From NCBI RefSeq assembly GCF_001665605.1, contig NZ_LZSV01000031.1:62001-126000 (forward strand): DNA of 64,000 nucleotides, written 5' to 3'. Below, one piece after another: positions 42,882-51,253 of the stretch. The DNA comes from Mycobacterium sp. 852014-50255_SCH5639931. Its GTDB lineage: Bacteria > Actinomycetota > Actinomycetes > Mycobacteriales > Mycobacteriaceae. A program made the translations under genes and the position numbers. How positions within the stretch are numbered: the stretch's first letter is position 1; the number at the start of each line of letters is the position of its first letter. The notes beneath the pieces were generated by a model. The model was not told the DNA's origin and did no database searches. It worked only from the letters and a program-made list of their open reading frames with translations.

Positions 42882-43301
42882 ATGTCTGTGGCCCAATCTT
42901 GGCAGCACAGTCGCGCGGCGCAGTTCACGGCGCGCTGGGGGCCGTCGGGGACCCTGGTCACGGTGGACGGTGAGCTCGACGCCGCCAACGCCGACCAGCT
43001 CGCGGCGTACGTCCGACACGTCGTCGCTCGTTCCCGGCGCGTGATCCTGGACCTGCGCGGCCTGAAGTTCATTGGCACGGCCGGCTTTTCGGCGCTACAC
43101 CGCATCAACGTCGTCTGCTCGGGCGCCCAGGCCCATTGGGCGATGGCACCGAGCCCGGCGGTGGCGCGGTTGCTGCGCATCTGCGACCCCGACGGCACCC
43201 TCCCGGTGACGACACCGATGGCCGAGCCACTTCTGGAACCGCTGCGAGCGGAGGGCGAAGAGCCGCCGTCCCTACTGCAGTTGGTCGCGCAGCCGCGTTA
43301 G
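42882..43301 (+). CDS. STAS-domain protein, candidate anti-anti-sigma factor
   Basis: 139 residues from ATG 42882, which has GGAG six bases upstream (an in-frame ATG at 42870 is less well placed). The STAS pattern is LVTVDGELDAANADQLAAYV, RRVILDLRGLKFIGTAGFSALHRI. The phosphorylation site position carries Thr (GTAG) instead of the usual Ser. STAS proteins free sigma factors by binding the RsbW-type anti-sigma. Its last 30 bases overlap the end of sigF on the other strand, so the two genes are physically interlocked. Confidence 0.85.
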   Translation: MSVAQSWQHSRAAQFTARWGPSGTLVTVDGELDAANADQLAAYVRHVVARSRRVILDLRGLKFIGTAGFSALHRINVVCSGAQAHWAMAPSPAVARLLRICDPDGTLPVTTPMAEPLLEPLRAEGEEPPSLLQLVAQPR

Positions 43302-44060
43302 CGACTTCGCCAGCAGCCGGGACACGTGCATCTGCGAGATGCCGACCCGCTCGGCGATCTGGGTCTGCGTCATCGACTCGAAGAACCTGAGCACCAACAC
43401 CGTCCGCTCCCGCTCGGGCAGGGCCTCCAGCAGTGGGCGCAGCGACTCCTGATCCTCGATCCGGTCCAGACCGGTATCCACGTCGCCCAGGGTGTCGGCG
43501 ATCGCGCGGGCTTCGTCCTCCTCGCTGCCGCCGCCGCTGTCGATGGACAAAGTGTTGTACGAGCTGCCCGCCACGAGGCCCTCGACGACCTCCTCGCGGT
43601 CCATGTCGAGTTCGGCGGCCAGTTCGGTCGCGGTGGGCGCCCGGCCGAGCCGTTGCGACAGATCGGCGGTGGCGGTGCCGAGACGCAGGTGCAGTTCCTT
43701 CAGGCGCCGCGGTACCTTGACCGACCAGCTGTTGTCGCGAAAATGCCTGCGGACCTCGCCCATGATCGTGGGCACCGCGAAGGACACGAAGTCAGAGCCG
43801 GCCTCGACGTCGAACCGCACCACCGCGTTGACCAGCCCCACGCGCGCCACCTGGACGAGGTCGTCGCGGGGCTCGCCGCGGCCCTCGAACCGGCGGGCGA
43901 TGTGATCGGCCAGGGGCAGGCAGCGCTCGACGATCTTGTCCCGTTGACGCTGGAATTCCATCGAGCCGGCGTCGATAGTGGCCAACTCTCGGAACATCTC
44001 CGGGACATCGGCGTACTCGTTCGGGCGCGAGACCGAACCGCCGGCAGCTGGTGGGGTCAC
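43272..44060 (-). CDS. sigF: Stress/stationary-phase sigma factor SigF
   Basis: 262 residues, sigma-70 family of the SigB/SigF class. Region 2 spans LVQVARVGLVNAVVRFDVEAGSDF through TIMGEVRRHFRDN-WSVKVPRRL; region 4 has ERTVLVLRFFESMTQTQIAERVGISQMHVSRLL. Needed for envelope, pigment and late virulence genes in mycobacteria. GTG start overlaps the rsbW stop as GTGA, giving stoichiometric coupling with its anti-sigma. Confidence 0.96.
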   Translation of the reverse strand: MTPPAAGGSVSRPNEYADVPEMFRELATIDAGSMEFQRQRDKIVERCLPLADHIARRFEGRGEPRDDLVQVARVGLVNAVVRFDVEAGSDFVSFAVPTIMGEVRRHFRDNSWSVKVPRRLKELHLRLGTATADLSQRLGRAPTATELAAELDMDREEVVEGLVAGSSYNTLSIDSGGGSEEDEARAIADTLGDVDTGLDRIEDQESLRPLLEALPERERTVLVLRFFESMTQTQIAERVGISQMHVSRLLAKSLTRLRDQLQ

Positions 44061-44494
44061 CTGCTGGAGGCCGCCCGTCGCGCCGTCAGCGTGATACCGA
44101 AAACGCTGCCGGTTTGGTTGGGCTCGCGACCATCGTGGAAAGTCTGGACGTCATCGGCCAAGGACGTCAGCACGTGCCAGCTGAAGCTGCCGGGAGCGAC
44201 CACGTCATGGGTGTCACACGCCGCCGACGCCTCCACCACCAACTGGTCGTCCTGCGGGTCCACCACCACGACGAGGGTCGCGTCGGGCGTCGCGCAGCGG
44301 ATCAGCCGGGTGCACACTTCGTCGACCGCAAGGCGCAGATCCGCGACGGCGTCGAAGTCCAGGTCCTCGAAGGTGCCGATCGCACCGACAAGCGTCCGCA
44401 GCATCGCCAAGTTCTCCAGACGTGCAGCGACGTGCAATTCGACGGCGCGATGGCCACGCTGACGTTTGTTAGTGCGCAATCCCGCATCGTTCAT
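44057..44494 (-). CDS. rsbW: Anti-sigma-F factor RsbW (UsfX)
   Basis: 145 residues from ATG 44494 with GGGAGA five bases upstream, matching the M. tuberculosis length. GHKL-type ATPase/kinase fold: LRLAVDEVCTRLIR is the N-box region and VVAPGSFSWHVLTSLADDV is conserved in mycobacterial UsfX. It binds SigF and blocks it. The frame is also open back to a GTG at 44788, which sits just below a SigF-type -10 box; see findings. Regulated in M. tuberculosis by RsfA/RsfB antagonists. Confidence 0.94.
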   Translation of the reverse strand: MNDAGLRTNKRQRGHRAVELHVAARLENLAMLRTLVGAIGTFEDLDFDAVADLRLAVDEVCTRLIRCATPDATLVVVVDPQDDQLVVEASAACDTHDVVAPGSFSWHVLTSLADDVQTFHDGREPNQTGSVFGITLTARRAASSR

Positions 44495-44589
44495 CTGGTC
44501 TCCCGGCAATGTTTGACTGACACTACTACCGCCCCGCAGCCCGCCGTGGACCGTGCGTTCGAGCCGATTAGTCATGGTTTCCGCCGGGT

Positions 44590-44748
44590 GTGCGGCCCGA
44601 TGTGGACAGGCCGGAAACCACCGAAACGGTTCGGACACGGCGGCTCGAGCGCGTGGCGATGATCGCCGGGATCGCGCTGGTCGTATTGGTAGTTCTCGCT
44701 GTAAGCATCTATGTCGGTGTCTTCGTGTTCCTGCCCCCCATGGGGTGA
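44590..44748 (+). CDS. Small single-span membrane protein, opposite the rsbW leader
   Basis: 52 residues from GTG 44590 (or 48 from GTG 44602). A charged N-terminus (RPETTETVRTRRLERV) is followed by one convincing hydrophobic helix, AMIAGIALVVLVVLAVSIYV, and ends GVFVFLPPMG. No family recognised. It runs divergently from rsbW and lies inside the region that the SigF-driven rsbW leader would cross on the other strand. No clear ribosome site, so it could be chance, but the positive-inside helix pattern is better than expected from a shadow frame. Confidence 0.45.
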   Translation: MRPDVDRPETTETVRTRRLERVAMIAGIALVVLVVLAVSIYVGVFVFLPPMG

Positions 44749-44793
44749 CCACGCTGACGCAACCCTTCCAGCACTCATCATGGTGCACACGTG

Positions 44794-44819
44794 ATACCCA
44801 CTCGACGAGGCGGGTAACC
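44794..44819 (-). promoter_or_regulatory. SigF autoregulatory promoter of rsbW-sigF
   Basis: On the minus strand GGTTA (44819-44815), a 15-base spacer, and GGGTAT (44799-44794) match the mycobacterial SigF consensus GGTTT-N15-17-GGGTAT. It lies in the usfY-rsbW gap, about 300 bases before the usual rsbW ATG. Autoregulation of this operon by SigF is established in mycobacteria. Confidence 0.65.
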
Positions 44820-44883
44820 CCCCGCGCGTTTACTTCCCGACAAAAAGGGTTCGGCGCTCAGCGACGCCGCGGCGCAAGCGCTC

Positions 44884-45195
44884 CTAGCTGGCGGGCCACT
44901 GCCTGTGTACCTCGGGGTGCTCGGCGTACCAGCGATCCGCGATCCGGCGGATCCGCCGGTGCTCGATCGCCACCCACACCAACCCGAGGACCGTGGCGAT
45001 GATCGCCACCACGCCCGCGGTCATGCCCTCGTGCTGATGCCCGCTGCCGAAAGCCGACAGGCTTCCGGATCCTCCGATCACACCAGCTACCACCAACAGG
45101 TAGCCGGGCCAGTGCAGTACGTCGATCAGCGACTCCCCGGCGAGTGGCCGCGTTGTCCTGAGATGGTCGACTGGGTCGTGAAATGTGTCTCCCAT
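44884..45195 (-). CDS. usfY: UsfY, membrane protein of the sigF locus
   Basis: 103 residues. Begins MGDTFHDPVDHLRTTRPLAG, then two membrane segments: LIDVLHWPGYLLVVAGVIGG and GMTAGVVAIIATVLGLVWVAI, ending in a basic tail EHRRIRRIADRWY. AGGAG lies seven bases before the ATG. Function unknown; always next to rsbW-sigF. The usfY-rsbW gap of about 390 bases holds the SigF promoter and the small opposite-strand frame. Confidence 0.9.
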   Translation of the reverse strand: MGDTFHDPVDHLRTTRPLAGESLIDVLHWPGYLLVVAGVIGGSGSLSAFGSGHQHEGMTAGVVAIIATVLGLVWVAIEHRRIRRIADRWYAEHPEVHRQWPAS

Positions 45196-45290
45196 GGCTG
45201 CTCCTAGTGGAGATTGGTAAACCATTCGCAGCTCAATACGGGTTGCACCATCAACGGTAGATCCCCCGGGAGGCATTGGCGAGACCCCAG

Positions 45291-45674
45291 TCAGAGGACC
45301 AGCGCCGGGCCGGCGATCGGCGCCACGCCCATGGCGACCATCAGCACCATCAGCGTGAACAGAAACCAGCCTGCGCCGTGCCATCCCCACCAGGTGCCTT
45401 GCGCCTTCCATACCTGATAGGTGCGCCAGAATGCCCAGAGGCCGGCCGCCAGCAGGATCAGCGGTCCGCCCAGCGCCAGCAATGTCCGCTGGGGCGCGCC
45501 GCACGCCGCGGTGTCCGCACCGGTGCCGGGACAGGTGCTCACCCACAGCGCGGCCATGACCAGGAAGCCGACCGCCACGGCCGCGGCCACCGCTGCGAAC
45601 CGGATGGCGGCACGCACCTCGCCGTCTTCCTGCCCCAAGCGATCACCACCCGATCGCTCATCCGCCTTGTGCAT
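45291..45674 (-). CDS. Conserved membrane protein (Rv3289c-like)
   Basis: 127 residues, a charged N-terminus and three hydrophobic segments: FAAVAAAVAVGFLVMAALWV, LLALGGPLILLAAGLWAFW, and GWFLFTLMVLMVAMGVAPIAG. Two Cys in the first outside loop (STCPGTGADTAACG) could form a disulfide. Upstream of usfY on the same strand with 95 bases between. No function known; position suggests the SigF stress module. Confidence 0.8.
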   Translation of the reverse strand: MHKADERSGGDRLGQEDGEVRAAIRFAAVAAAVAVGFLVMAALWVSTCPGTGADTAACGAPQRTLLALGGPLILLAAGLWAFWRTYQVWKAQGTWWGWHGAGWFLFTLMVLMVAMGVAPIAGPALVL

Positions 45675-45952
45675 CCGTGCCCCTCATATCCCGGGTAATC
45701 AATGTTTTGTTCATCGTTTGCTGCACCGCAATGGTTACCGCGCGATGACAAGCGGAAATCGCATGGGGACAAATACCCATCGGCAAACCCGGCAAAACGG
45801 CTCAGTCCTGGGTATTGCCGGCGAAATTCCCATCGGCGCGCGAATAGCCCGCACCGTCAATTATTCGGATGGATTACCGCTGGCCCGGGGCGTGGAGCCG
45901 GGAAAGACACAATGTGGTCGGTGACTCAGGACCGGTGAGTACTATCTCTCAC
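45675..45952. other. Divergent intergenic region Rv3289c-like / tetR (278 bases)
   Basis: No credible gene. It is less GC-rich near 45690-45720 and must hold both promoters. In M. tuberculosis the lat/lrpA group (Rv3290c-Rv3294c) lies between these neighbours; here it is absent. The tetR-proximal end holds an inverted repeat described separately. Confidence 0.5.
45935..45952. promoter_or_regulatory. GTGAG-N8-CTCAC dyad on the tetR -10 box
   Basis: GTGAG (45935-45939) and CTCAC (45948-45952) flank TACTAT (45940-45945), which is seven bases from the tetR ATG. A repressor bound here would cover the -10 and the start codon, so autoregulation by the TetR protein is likely. Confidence 0.45.
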
Positions 45953-46624
45953 ATGCCGACAGGCCGAAGGCGGTTATCCCCCGAGGATCGACGCGCTGAG
46001 CTGCTCGCTTTGGGGGCCGAAGTCTTCGGAAAGCGACCCTACGACGAGGTGCGGATCGACGAGATCGCCGAGCGCGCCGGAGTGTCCCGGGCGCTGATGT
46101 ATCACTACTTCCCCGACAAGCGCGCCTTCTTCGCCGCGGTGGTCAAGGACGAGGCCGACCGGCTGTACGAGACCACCAACATGGACGACGCCACCGGCCT
46201 CACCATGTACGAAGAGGTGCGGGCCGGGGTCATGGCGTACATGGCCTACCACGAGCAGAATCCGGAGGCCGCCTGGGCCGCCTATGTCGGGCTGGGCCGG
46301 TCCGATCCGGTTCTGCTGGGCGTCGACGACGAAGCCAAGAATCGCCAGCTCGAACACATCATGAACCGCATCCACGACCTGGTGGCCAACATCTCCGGGG
46401 CGAAGCTGGAAGGGGACGTCGAGCGCGACCTCCGGGTGATCTGTCACGGCTGGCTGGCGTTCACCTTCGAGCTGTGCCGCCAGCGCATCATCGATCCCAC
46501 CATCGACGCCGAGCGCCTCGCCGACGCTTGCGCGCACTCACTGTTCGACGCCATCGCCCGCGTGCCGGACATACCCCCAGAGCTGTCGCACGCGATGGCG
46601 ACGGCCCGAATCCAGCCGCGCTAG
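45953..46624 (+). CDS. TetR-family transcriptional regulator (Rv3295-like)
   Basis: 223 residues from ATG 45953. The helix-turn-helix is in the first 60 residues: EVRIDEIAERAGVSRALMYHYFPDKRAFFAAVV. The C-terminal ligand domain is typical in length, with GLGRSDPVLLGVDDEAKN. A GTG at 45935 would add six residues but lies within the dyad. It ends 38 bases before lhr on the same strand. Ligand unknown. Confidence 0.9.
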   Translation: MPTGRRRLSPEDRRAELLALGAEVFGKRPYDEVRIDEIAERAGVSRALMYHYFPDKRAFFAAVVKDEADRLYETTNMDDATGLTMYEEVRAGVMAYMAYHEQNPEAAWAAYVGLGRSDPVLLGVDDEAKNRQLEHIMNRIHDLVANISGAKLEGDVERDLRVICHGWLAFTFELCRQRIIDPTIDAERLADACAHSLFDAIARVPDIPPELSHAMATARIQPR

Positions 46625-46662
46625 CCCGCGCTCTTGTCGGTACGCCTTGGCACCATGGTGAG

Positions 46663-49600
46663 GTGACCACCCGTGACCCGTTAGGCCGGTTCAGCGCGAC
46701 CACGCGCGAATGGTTCACCAGCACGTTCGCCGGGCCCACCACCGCGCAGGCCGAAGCCTGGGACGCCATCGCCGACGGCGACAACACACTGGTGGTCGCG
46801 CCGACCGGATCCGGCAAGACGCTCGCGGCGTTCCTGTGGGCCCTGGATTCCCTCGCCAACCCCGCCGGTGTCGACGGCTCGGCCGAACAGCCGGCCGGCA
46901 CGCGCGTGCTCTACGTGTCCCCGCTCAAGGCGCTGGCGGTCGACGTCGAGCGCAACCTGCGCACCCCGCTGGCCGGCCTCACCCGCATCGCCGAGCGCCA
47001 CGGGCTCCCCCCGCCCGACATCAGCGTCGGCGTCCGCTCCGGCGACACCCCGCCCGCCGAACGCCGACAGCTCATCGCGCGACCCCCCGACGTGCTGATC
47101 ACCACGCCGGAGTCGCTGTTCCTGATGCTCACCTCGGCCGCGCGCGAAACGCTCGCCGGCGTGCGGACGGTGATCGTCGACGAGATCCACGCCATCGCCG
47201 CCGGCAAGCGCGGCGCGCACCTGGCGCTGTCACTGGAGCGGCTCCAGGACTTGTCACAAGAGCTGCGGGAGGGGCCGCCCGCACAGCGCATCGGGTTGTC
47301 GGCGACGGTGCGTCCACCCGAAGAGCTCGCCCGGTTCCTGTCCGGGCAGCAACCGACCACCATTGTCGCGCCCCGGGCGGCCAAGACCGTCGAGCTGGCG
47401 GTGCAGGTGCCGGTGCCAGACATGGCCAACCTGGCCAACAACAGCATCTGGCCCGACGTCGAGGAGCGGCTGGTCGACCTGATCGAGGCGCACAACTCGA
47501 CCATCGTGTTCGCCAACTCGCGGCGGCTGGCCGAGCGGCTCACCGCACGGCTCAACGAGATCCACGCCGAACGCTGTGGTGTGGGACTGTCGGGCGAGAC
47601 CAACCCGAAGGTGGCGGGCGGGGCGCCCGCGCACATCATGGGCAGCGGCCAGACCTACGGCGCCGAGCCGCTGTTGGCGCGCGCCCACCACGGCTCGGTC
47701 AGCAAGGAGCAGCGCGCCCTGGTCGAGGAGGACCTCAAGCGTGGGCTGCTCAAGGCGGTGGTGGCGACGTCGAGCCTGGAACTCGGCATCGACATGGGCG
47801 CGGTCGACCTGGTGATCCAGGTGGAGGCCCCCCCGTCGGTGGCCAGCGGCCTGCAACGCATCGGGCGGGCCGGCCACCAGGTCGGCGAGGTGTCCCAGGG
47901 CGTGCTGTTCCCGAAGCACCGCACCGACCTGATCGGCTGTGCGGTCACCGTGCAGCGGATGCTCGCCGGCGAGATCGAGACGATGCGGGTGCCCGCCAAC
48001 CCGCTGGACATCCTGGCGCAACAGACGGTGGCGGCCGCCGCGCTGGAGCCGCTGGACGCCGATCGGTGGTTCGACACGGTGCGCCGCAGCGCCCCCTTCG
48101 CGACGCTGCCGCGCAGCGTGTACGAGGCCACCCTCGACCTGCTGTCGGGCAAGTACCCCTCGACCGAGTTTGCCGAGTTGCGTCCCCGCCTGGTCTACGA
48201 CCGCGACACCGGCACGCTGACGGCGCGGCCCGGCGCGCAGCGGCTGGCCGTCACCTCCGGCGGCGCCATCCCGGACCGCGGCATGTTCACCGTCTACCTC
48301 GCCAGCGAGTCGGAAAAGCCGTCGCGCGTGGGCGAATTGGACGAGGAAATGGTGTACGAGTCCCGGCCCGGTGACGTCATCTCGCTGGGCGCCACCAGCT
48401 GGCGAATCACCGAGATCACCCACGACCGCGTTTTGGTGATCCCCGCGCCCGGCCAGCCGGCCCGGCTGCCCTTCTGGCGCGGCGACGACGCGGGCCGGCC
48501 CGCCGAGCTGGGCGCCGCGCTGGGCGCGTTCACCGGCGAGCTGGCCGGACTCGACCGTGCCGCCTTCGACGCCCGGTGCGCGGGCCTGGGCTTCGACGCC
48601 TACGCCACCGACAACCTGTGGGCGCTGCTGGACGAGCAGCGGACCGCCGCCGGCGTGGTCCCCACCGACACCACCCTGCTGGTCGAGCGGTTCCGCGACG
48701 AACTGGGCGACTGGCGGGTGATCCTGCACTCGCCGTACGGGCTGCGGGTGAACGGGCCGCTGGCGCTGGCGGTGGGCCGGCGGCTGCGCGAACGCTACGG
48801 CCTCGACGAGAAGCCGACCGCCTCCGACGACGGCATCGTGGTGCGGCTGCCGGACACGCTGTCCGACACCGGCGAGACCCCACCCGGCGCCGAGTTGTTC
48901 GTCTTCGACGCCGACGAGATCGATCCGATCGTCACCGATGAGGTGGGCGGTTCGGCGCTGTTCGCGTCGCGGTTCCGGGAGTGCGCGGCCCGCGCGCTGC
49001 TGCTGCCCCGCCGGCACCCGGGTAAGCGGTCGCCGCTGTGGCACCAGCGCCAGCGGGCCGCCCAGCTGCTGGACGTGGCCCGCAAATACCCCGACTTCCC
49101 GGTCGTGCTGGAAACCATCCGCGAATGCCTGCAGGACGTGTACGACGTGCCCGCCCTGGTCGCCCTGATGGCCGGCATCGCCCAGCGCAAGGTGCGGGTG
49201 CTCGAAACGGAGACGGCGCGGCCGTCCCCGTTCGCGGCGTCCCTGCTGTTCGGCTACGTCGGCGCCTTCATGTACGAGGGCGACACCCCGCTGGCCGAGC
49301 GCCGGGCCGCGGCGCTGTCGCTGGACAGCACGCTGCTGGCCGAGCTGCTCGGCCGGGTCGAGCTGCGCGAGCTGCTCGACCCGGACGTCATCGCCGCCAC
49401 CGGCCGCCAGTTGCAGCACCTGTCGGCCGACCGAGCCGCGCGCGACGCCGAAGGCGTCGCGGACCTGCTGCGGCTGCTGGGGCCGATGACCGAGGACGAG
49501 GTCGCCGCCCGCGCCGGCGGGGCCGAGGTGGGTGGCTGGCTCGAAGGCCTGCTCGCGGCGCGGCGGGCGCTGCCCGTGTCGTTCGCCGGTTGCAGCTGGT

Positions 49601-51240
49601 GGGTGGCCATCGAGGACATCGGCCGCCTGCGCGACGGCGTCGGGGCGCCGGTTCCGCTGGGCGTGCCGGCCGCCTTCACCGAGGCGGTGGCCGACCCGCT
49701 GGGCGAGCTGCTGGGCCGCTACGCGCGCACCCACACCCCGTTCACCACCGCCGCAGCCGCCGCCCGGTTCGGGCTGGGGCTGCGGGTGACGGCCGACGTG
49801 CTGGGCCGGTTGGCCACCGACGGCCGGCTGGTGCGCGGTGACTTCGTCGCCGCCACGGAAACCTCCGCGGCGTCCGGAGGCGAGCAGTGGTGCGACGCCG
49901 AAGTGCTGCGCGTCTTGCGGCGGCGTTCGCTGGCCGCGCTGCGCGCGCAGGTCGAACCGGTGAGCACCGCCGCGTACGGAAGGTTCCTGCCGGCCTGGCA
50001 TCGGGTGGCCTCCCCCGGTTCGTCGGGCCAATCGGGGCTGGACGGCCTGATGTCCGTGGTCGACCAGCTGGCCGGGGTCCGGATGCCGGCGTCCGCAGTC
50101 GAACCCCTGGTGCTGGGCCCGCGGGTCCGGGACTACTCCCCCGCCATGCTCGACGAGCTGCTCGCCACCGGGGAGGTGACCTGGTCGGGCGCCGGGTCGA
50201 TCTCGGCCAGTGACGGCTGGGTCGCATTGCACGTGGGCGACTCCGCGCCCTTGACGCTGGCCGGGCCCGCCGAAATCGACTTCACCGAACCCCACCGCGC
50301 GATCCTGGACACGCTGGCCGGCGGCGGCGCGTACTTCTTCCGTCAGCTGGCCCAGAGCGGCATCCCCGACGCCGAACTCAAAGCCGCGCTGTGGGAGCTG
50401 ATCTGGGCCGGGTGGGTCACCGGTGACACCTTCGCGCCGGTACGCGCGATGCTCGGCGGCGTGGGCAACCGCAAACGCTCGGCCCCGGCGCACCGGTCAC
50501 ATCGGCCGCCGCGCCTGAGCCGATACAGCGTGGCGCACGCGCAGTCCCGCCCCACCGACCCGACGGTGGCGGGCCGGTGGTCGGCCCTGCCGCCACCCGA
50601 GCCCGATTCCACGGTGCGCGCCCACTACCAGGCGGAGCTGCTGCTGGGCCGCCACGGCGTGCTGACCCGGGGCGCGGTCGCGGCCGAGGGCATCACCGGC
50701 GGGTTCGCCACTCTCTACAAGGTGCTGAGCACCTTCGAGGAAGCCGGCCGGTGCCAGCGCGGCTATTTCGTCGAGTCGCTGGGCGGCGCCCAGTTCGCCG
50801 TCGCCTCGACCGTCGACCGGCTGCGCAGCTACAGCGACGGGATCGACCCCGAGCGGCCGGAATACCGGGCGGTCGTGCTGGCCGCCGCCGACCCGGCCAA
50901 TCCCTACGGCGCCGCGCTGCCATGGCCGGCGTCCGGCGCGGAGGGCGCGCGGCCGGGCCGCAAGGCCGGCGCGCTCGTCGTGCTGGTCGACGGCCACCTC
51001 GCCTGGTTCCTGGAGCGCGGCGGGCGATCACTGCTCACCTTCATCGACGACCCGGCGGCCCACCACGCGGCGGCCGCGGCGCTGGCCGAGCTGGTCGCCT
51101 CCCGGCGCGTCGCATCGATCCTGGTCGAACGCATCGACGGCGCACCGGCGCTGCAGCCCCAAAACGGGCCCAGCCCGGTGGCGGACGGCTTGCAGGAAGC
51201 GGGGTTTGCCCGCACACCGCGCGGACTACGGCTCCGGTAA
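46663..51240 (+). CDS. lhr: Large superfamily 2 DNA helicase Lhr
   Basis: 1525 residues, ATP-dependent 3'-5' helicase that loads on single strands and unwinds RNA:DNA hybrids; part of a DNA-damage-induced repair set with Nei2. Motifs: I APTGSGKTLAAFLW, II VDEIHAIA, III LSATV, and VI QRIGRAGHQ. A winged-helix and DUF4145/Lhr-specific region follows and a long C-terminal domain completes the full-length form. GTG at 46663 (VTTRDPLGRFSATTREW) is chosen to match the usual start; the frame is open further upstream inside tetR. nei2 begins 13 bases after its stop. Confidence 0.94.
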   Translation: MTTRDPLGRFSATTREWFTSTFAGPTTAQAEAWDAIADGDNTLVVAPTGSGKTLAAFLWALDSLANPAGVDGSAEQPAGTRVLYVSPLKALAVDVERNLRTPLAGLTRIAERHGLPPPDISVGVRSGDTPPAERRQLIARPPDVLITTPESLFLMLTSAARETLAGVRTVIVDEIHAIAAGKRGAHLALSLERLQDLSQELREGPPAQRIGLSATVRPPEELARFLSGQQPTTIVAPRAAKTVELAVQVPVPDMANLANNSIWPDVEERLVDLIEAHNSTIVFANSRRLAERLTARLNEIHAERCGVGLSGETNPKVAGGAPAHIMGSGQTYGAEPLLARAHHGSVSKEQRALVEEDLKRGLLKAVVATSSLELGIDMGAVDLVIQVEAPPSVASGLQRIGRAGHQVGEVSQGVLFPKHRTDLIGCAVTVQRMLAGEIETMRVPANPLDILAQQTVAAAALEPLDADRWFDTVRRSAPFATLPRSVYEATLDLLSGKYPSTEFAELRPRLVYDRDTGTLTARPGAQRLAVTSGGAIPDRGMFTVYLASESEKPSRVGELDEEMVYESRPGDVISLGATSWRITEITHDRVLVIPAPGQPARLPFWRGDDAGRPAELGAALGAFTGELAGLDRAAFDARCAGLGFDAYATDNLWALLDEQRTAAGVVPTDTTLLVERFRDELGDWRVILHSPYGLRVNGPLALAVGRRLRERYGLDEKPTASDDGIVVRLPDTLSDTGETPPGAELFVFDADEIDPIVTDEVGGSALFASRFRECAARALLLPRRHPGKRSPLWHQRQRAAQLLDVARKYPDFPVVLETIRECLQDVYDVPALVALMAGIAQRKVRVLETETARPSPFAASLLFGYVGAFMYEGDTPLAERRAAALSLDSTLLAELLGRVELRELLDPDVIAATGRQLQHLSADRAARDAEGVADLLRLLGPMTEDEVAARAGGAEVGGWLEGLLAARRALPVSFAGCSWWVAIEDIGRLRDGVGAPVPLGVPAAFTEAVADPLGELLGRYARTHTPFTTAAAAARFGLGLRVTADVLGRLATDGRLVRGDFVAATETSAASGGEQWCDAEVLRVLRRRSLAALRAQVEPVSTAAYGRFLPAWHRVASPGSSGQSGLDGLMSVVDQLAGVRMPASAVEPLVLGPRVRDYSPAMLDELLATGEVTWSGAGSISASDGWVALHVGDSAPLTLAGPAEIDFTEPHRAILDTLAGGGAYFFRQLAQSGIPDAELKAALWELIWAGWVTGDTFAPVRAMLGGVGNRKRSAPAHRSHRPPRLSRYSVAHAQSRPTDPTVAGRWSALPPPEPDSTVRAHYQAELLLGRHGVLTRGAVAAEGITGGFATLYKVLSTFEEAGRCQRGYFVESLGGAQFAVASTVDRLRSYSDGIDPERPEYRAVVLAAADPANPYGAALPWPASGAEGARPGRKAGALVVLVDGHLAWFLERGGRSLLTFIDDPAAHHAAAAALAELVASRRVASILVERIDGAPALQPQNGPSPVADGLQEAGFARTPRGLRLR

Positions 51241-51253
51241 GGCCGCGATAGCG

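Noticed and set aside
45196..45290. SigF promoter directly upstream of usfY
   Set aside because: GGTTTACC is present on the minus strand, but no GGGTA box follows at the right distance, so I do not call it.
47254..50493. Open frame of 1079 codons on the minus strand inside lhr
   Set aside because: Antisense shadow of a high-GC gene: composition is Gly/Arg/Gln/His-rich with no family motif, and lhr on the other strand has all helicase motifs.
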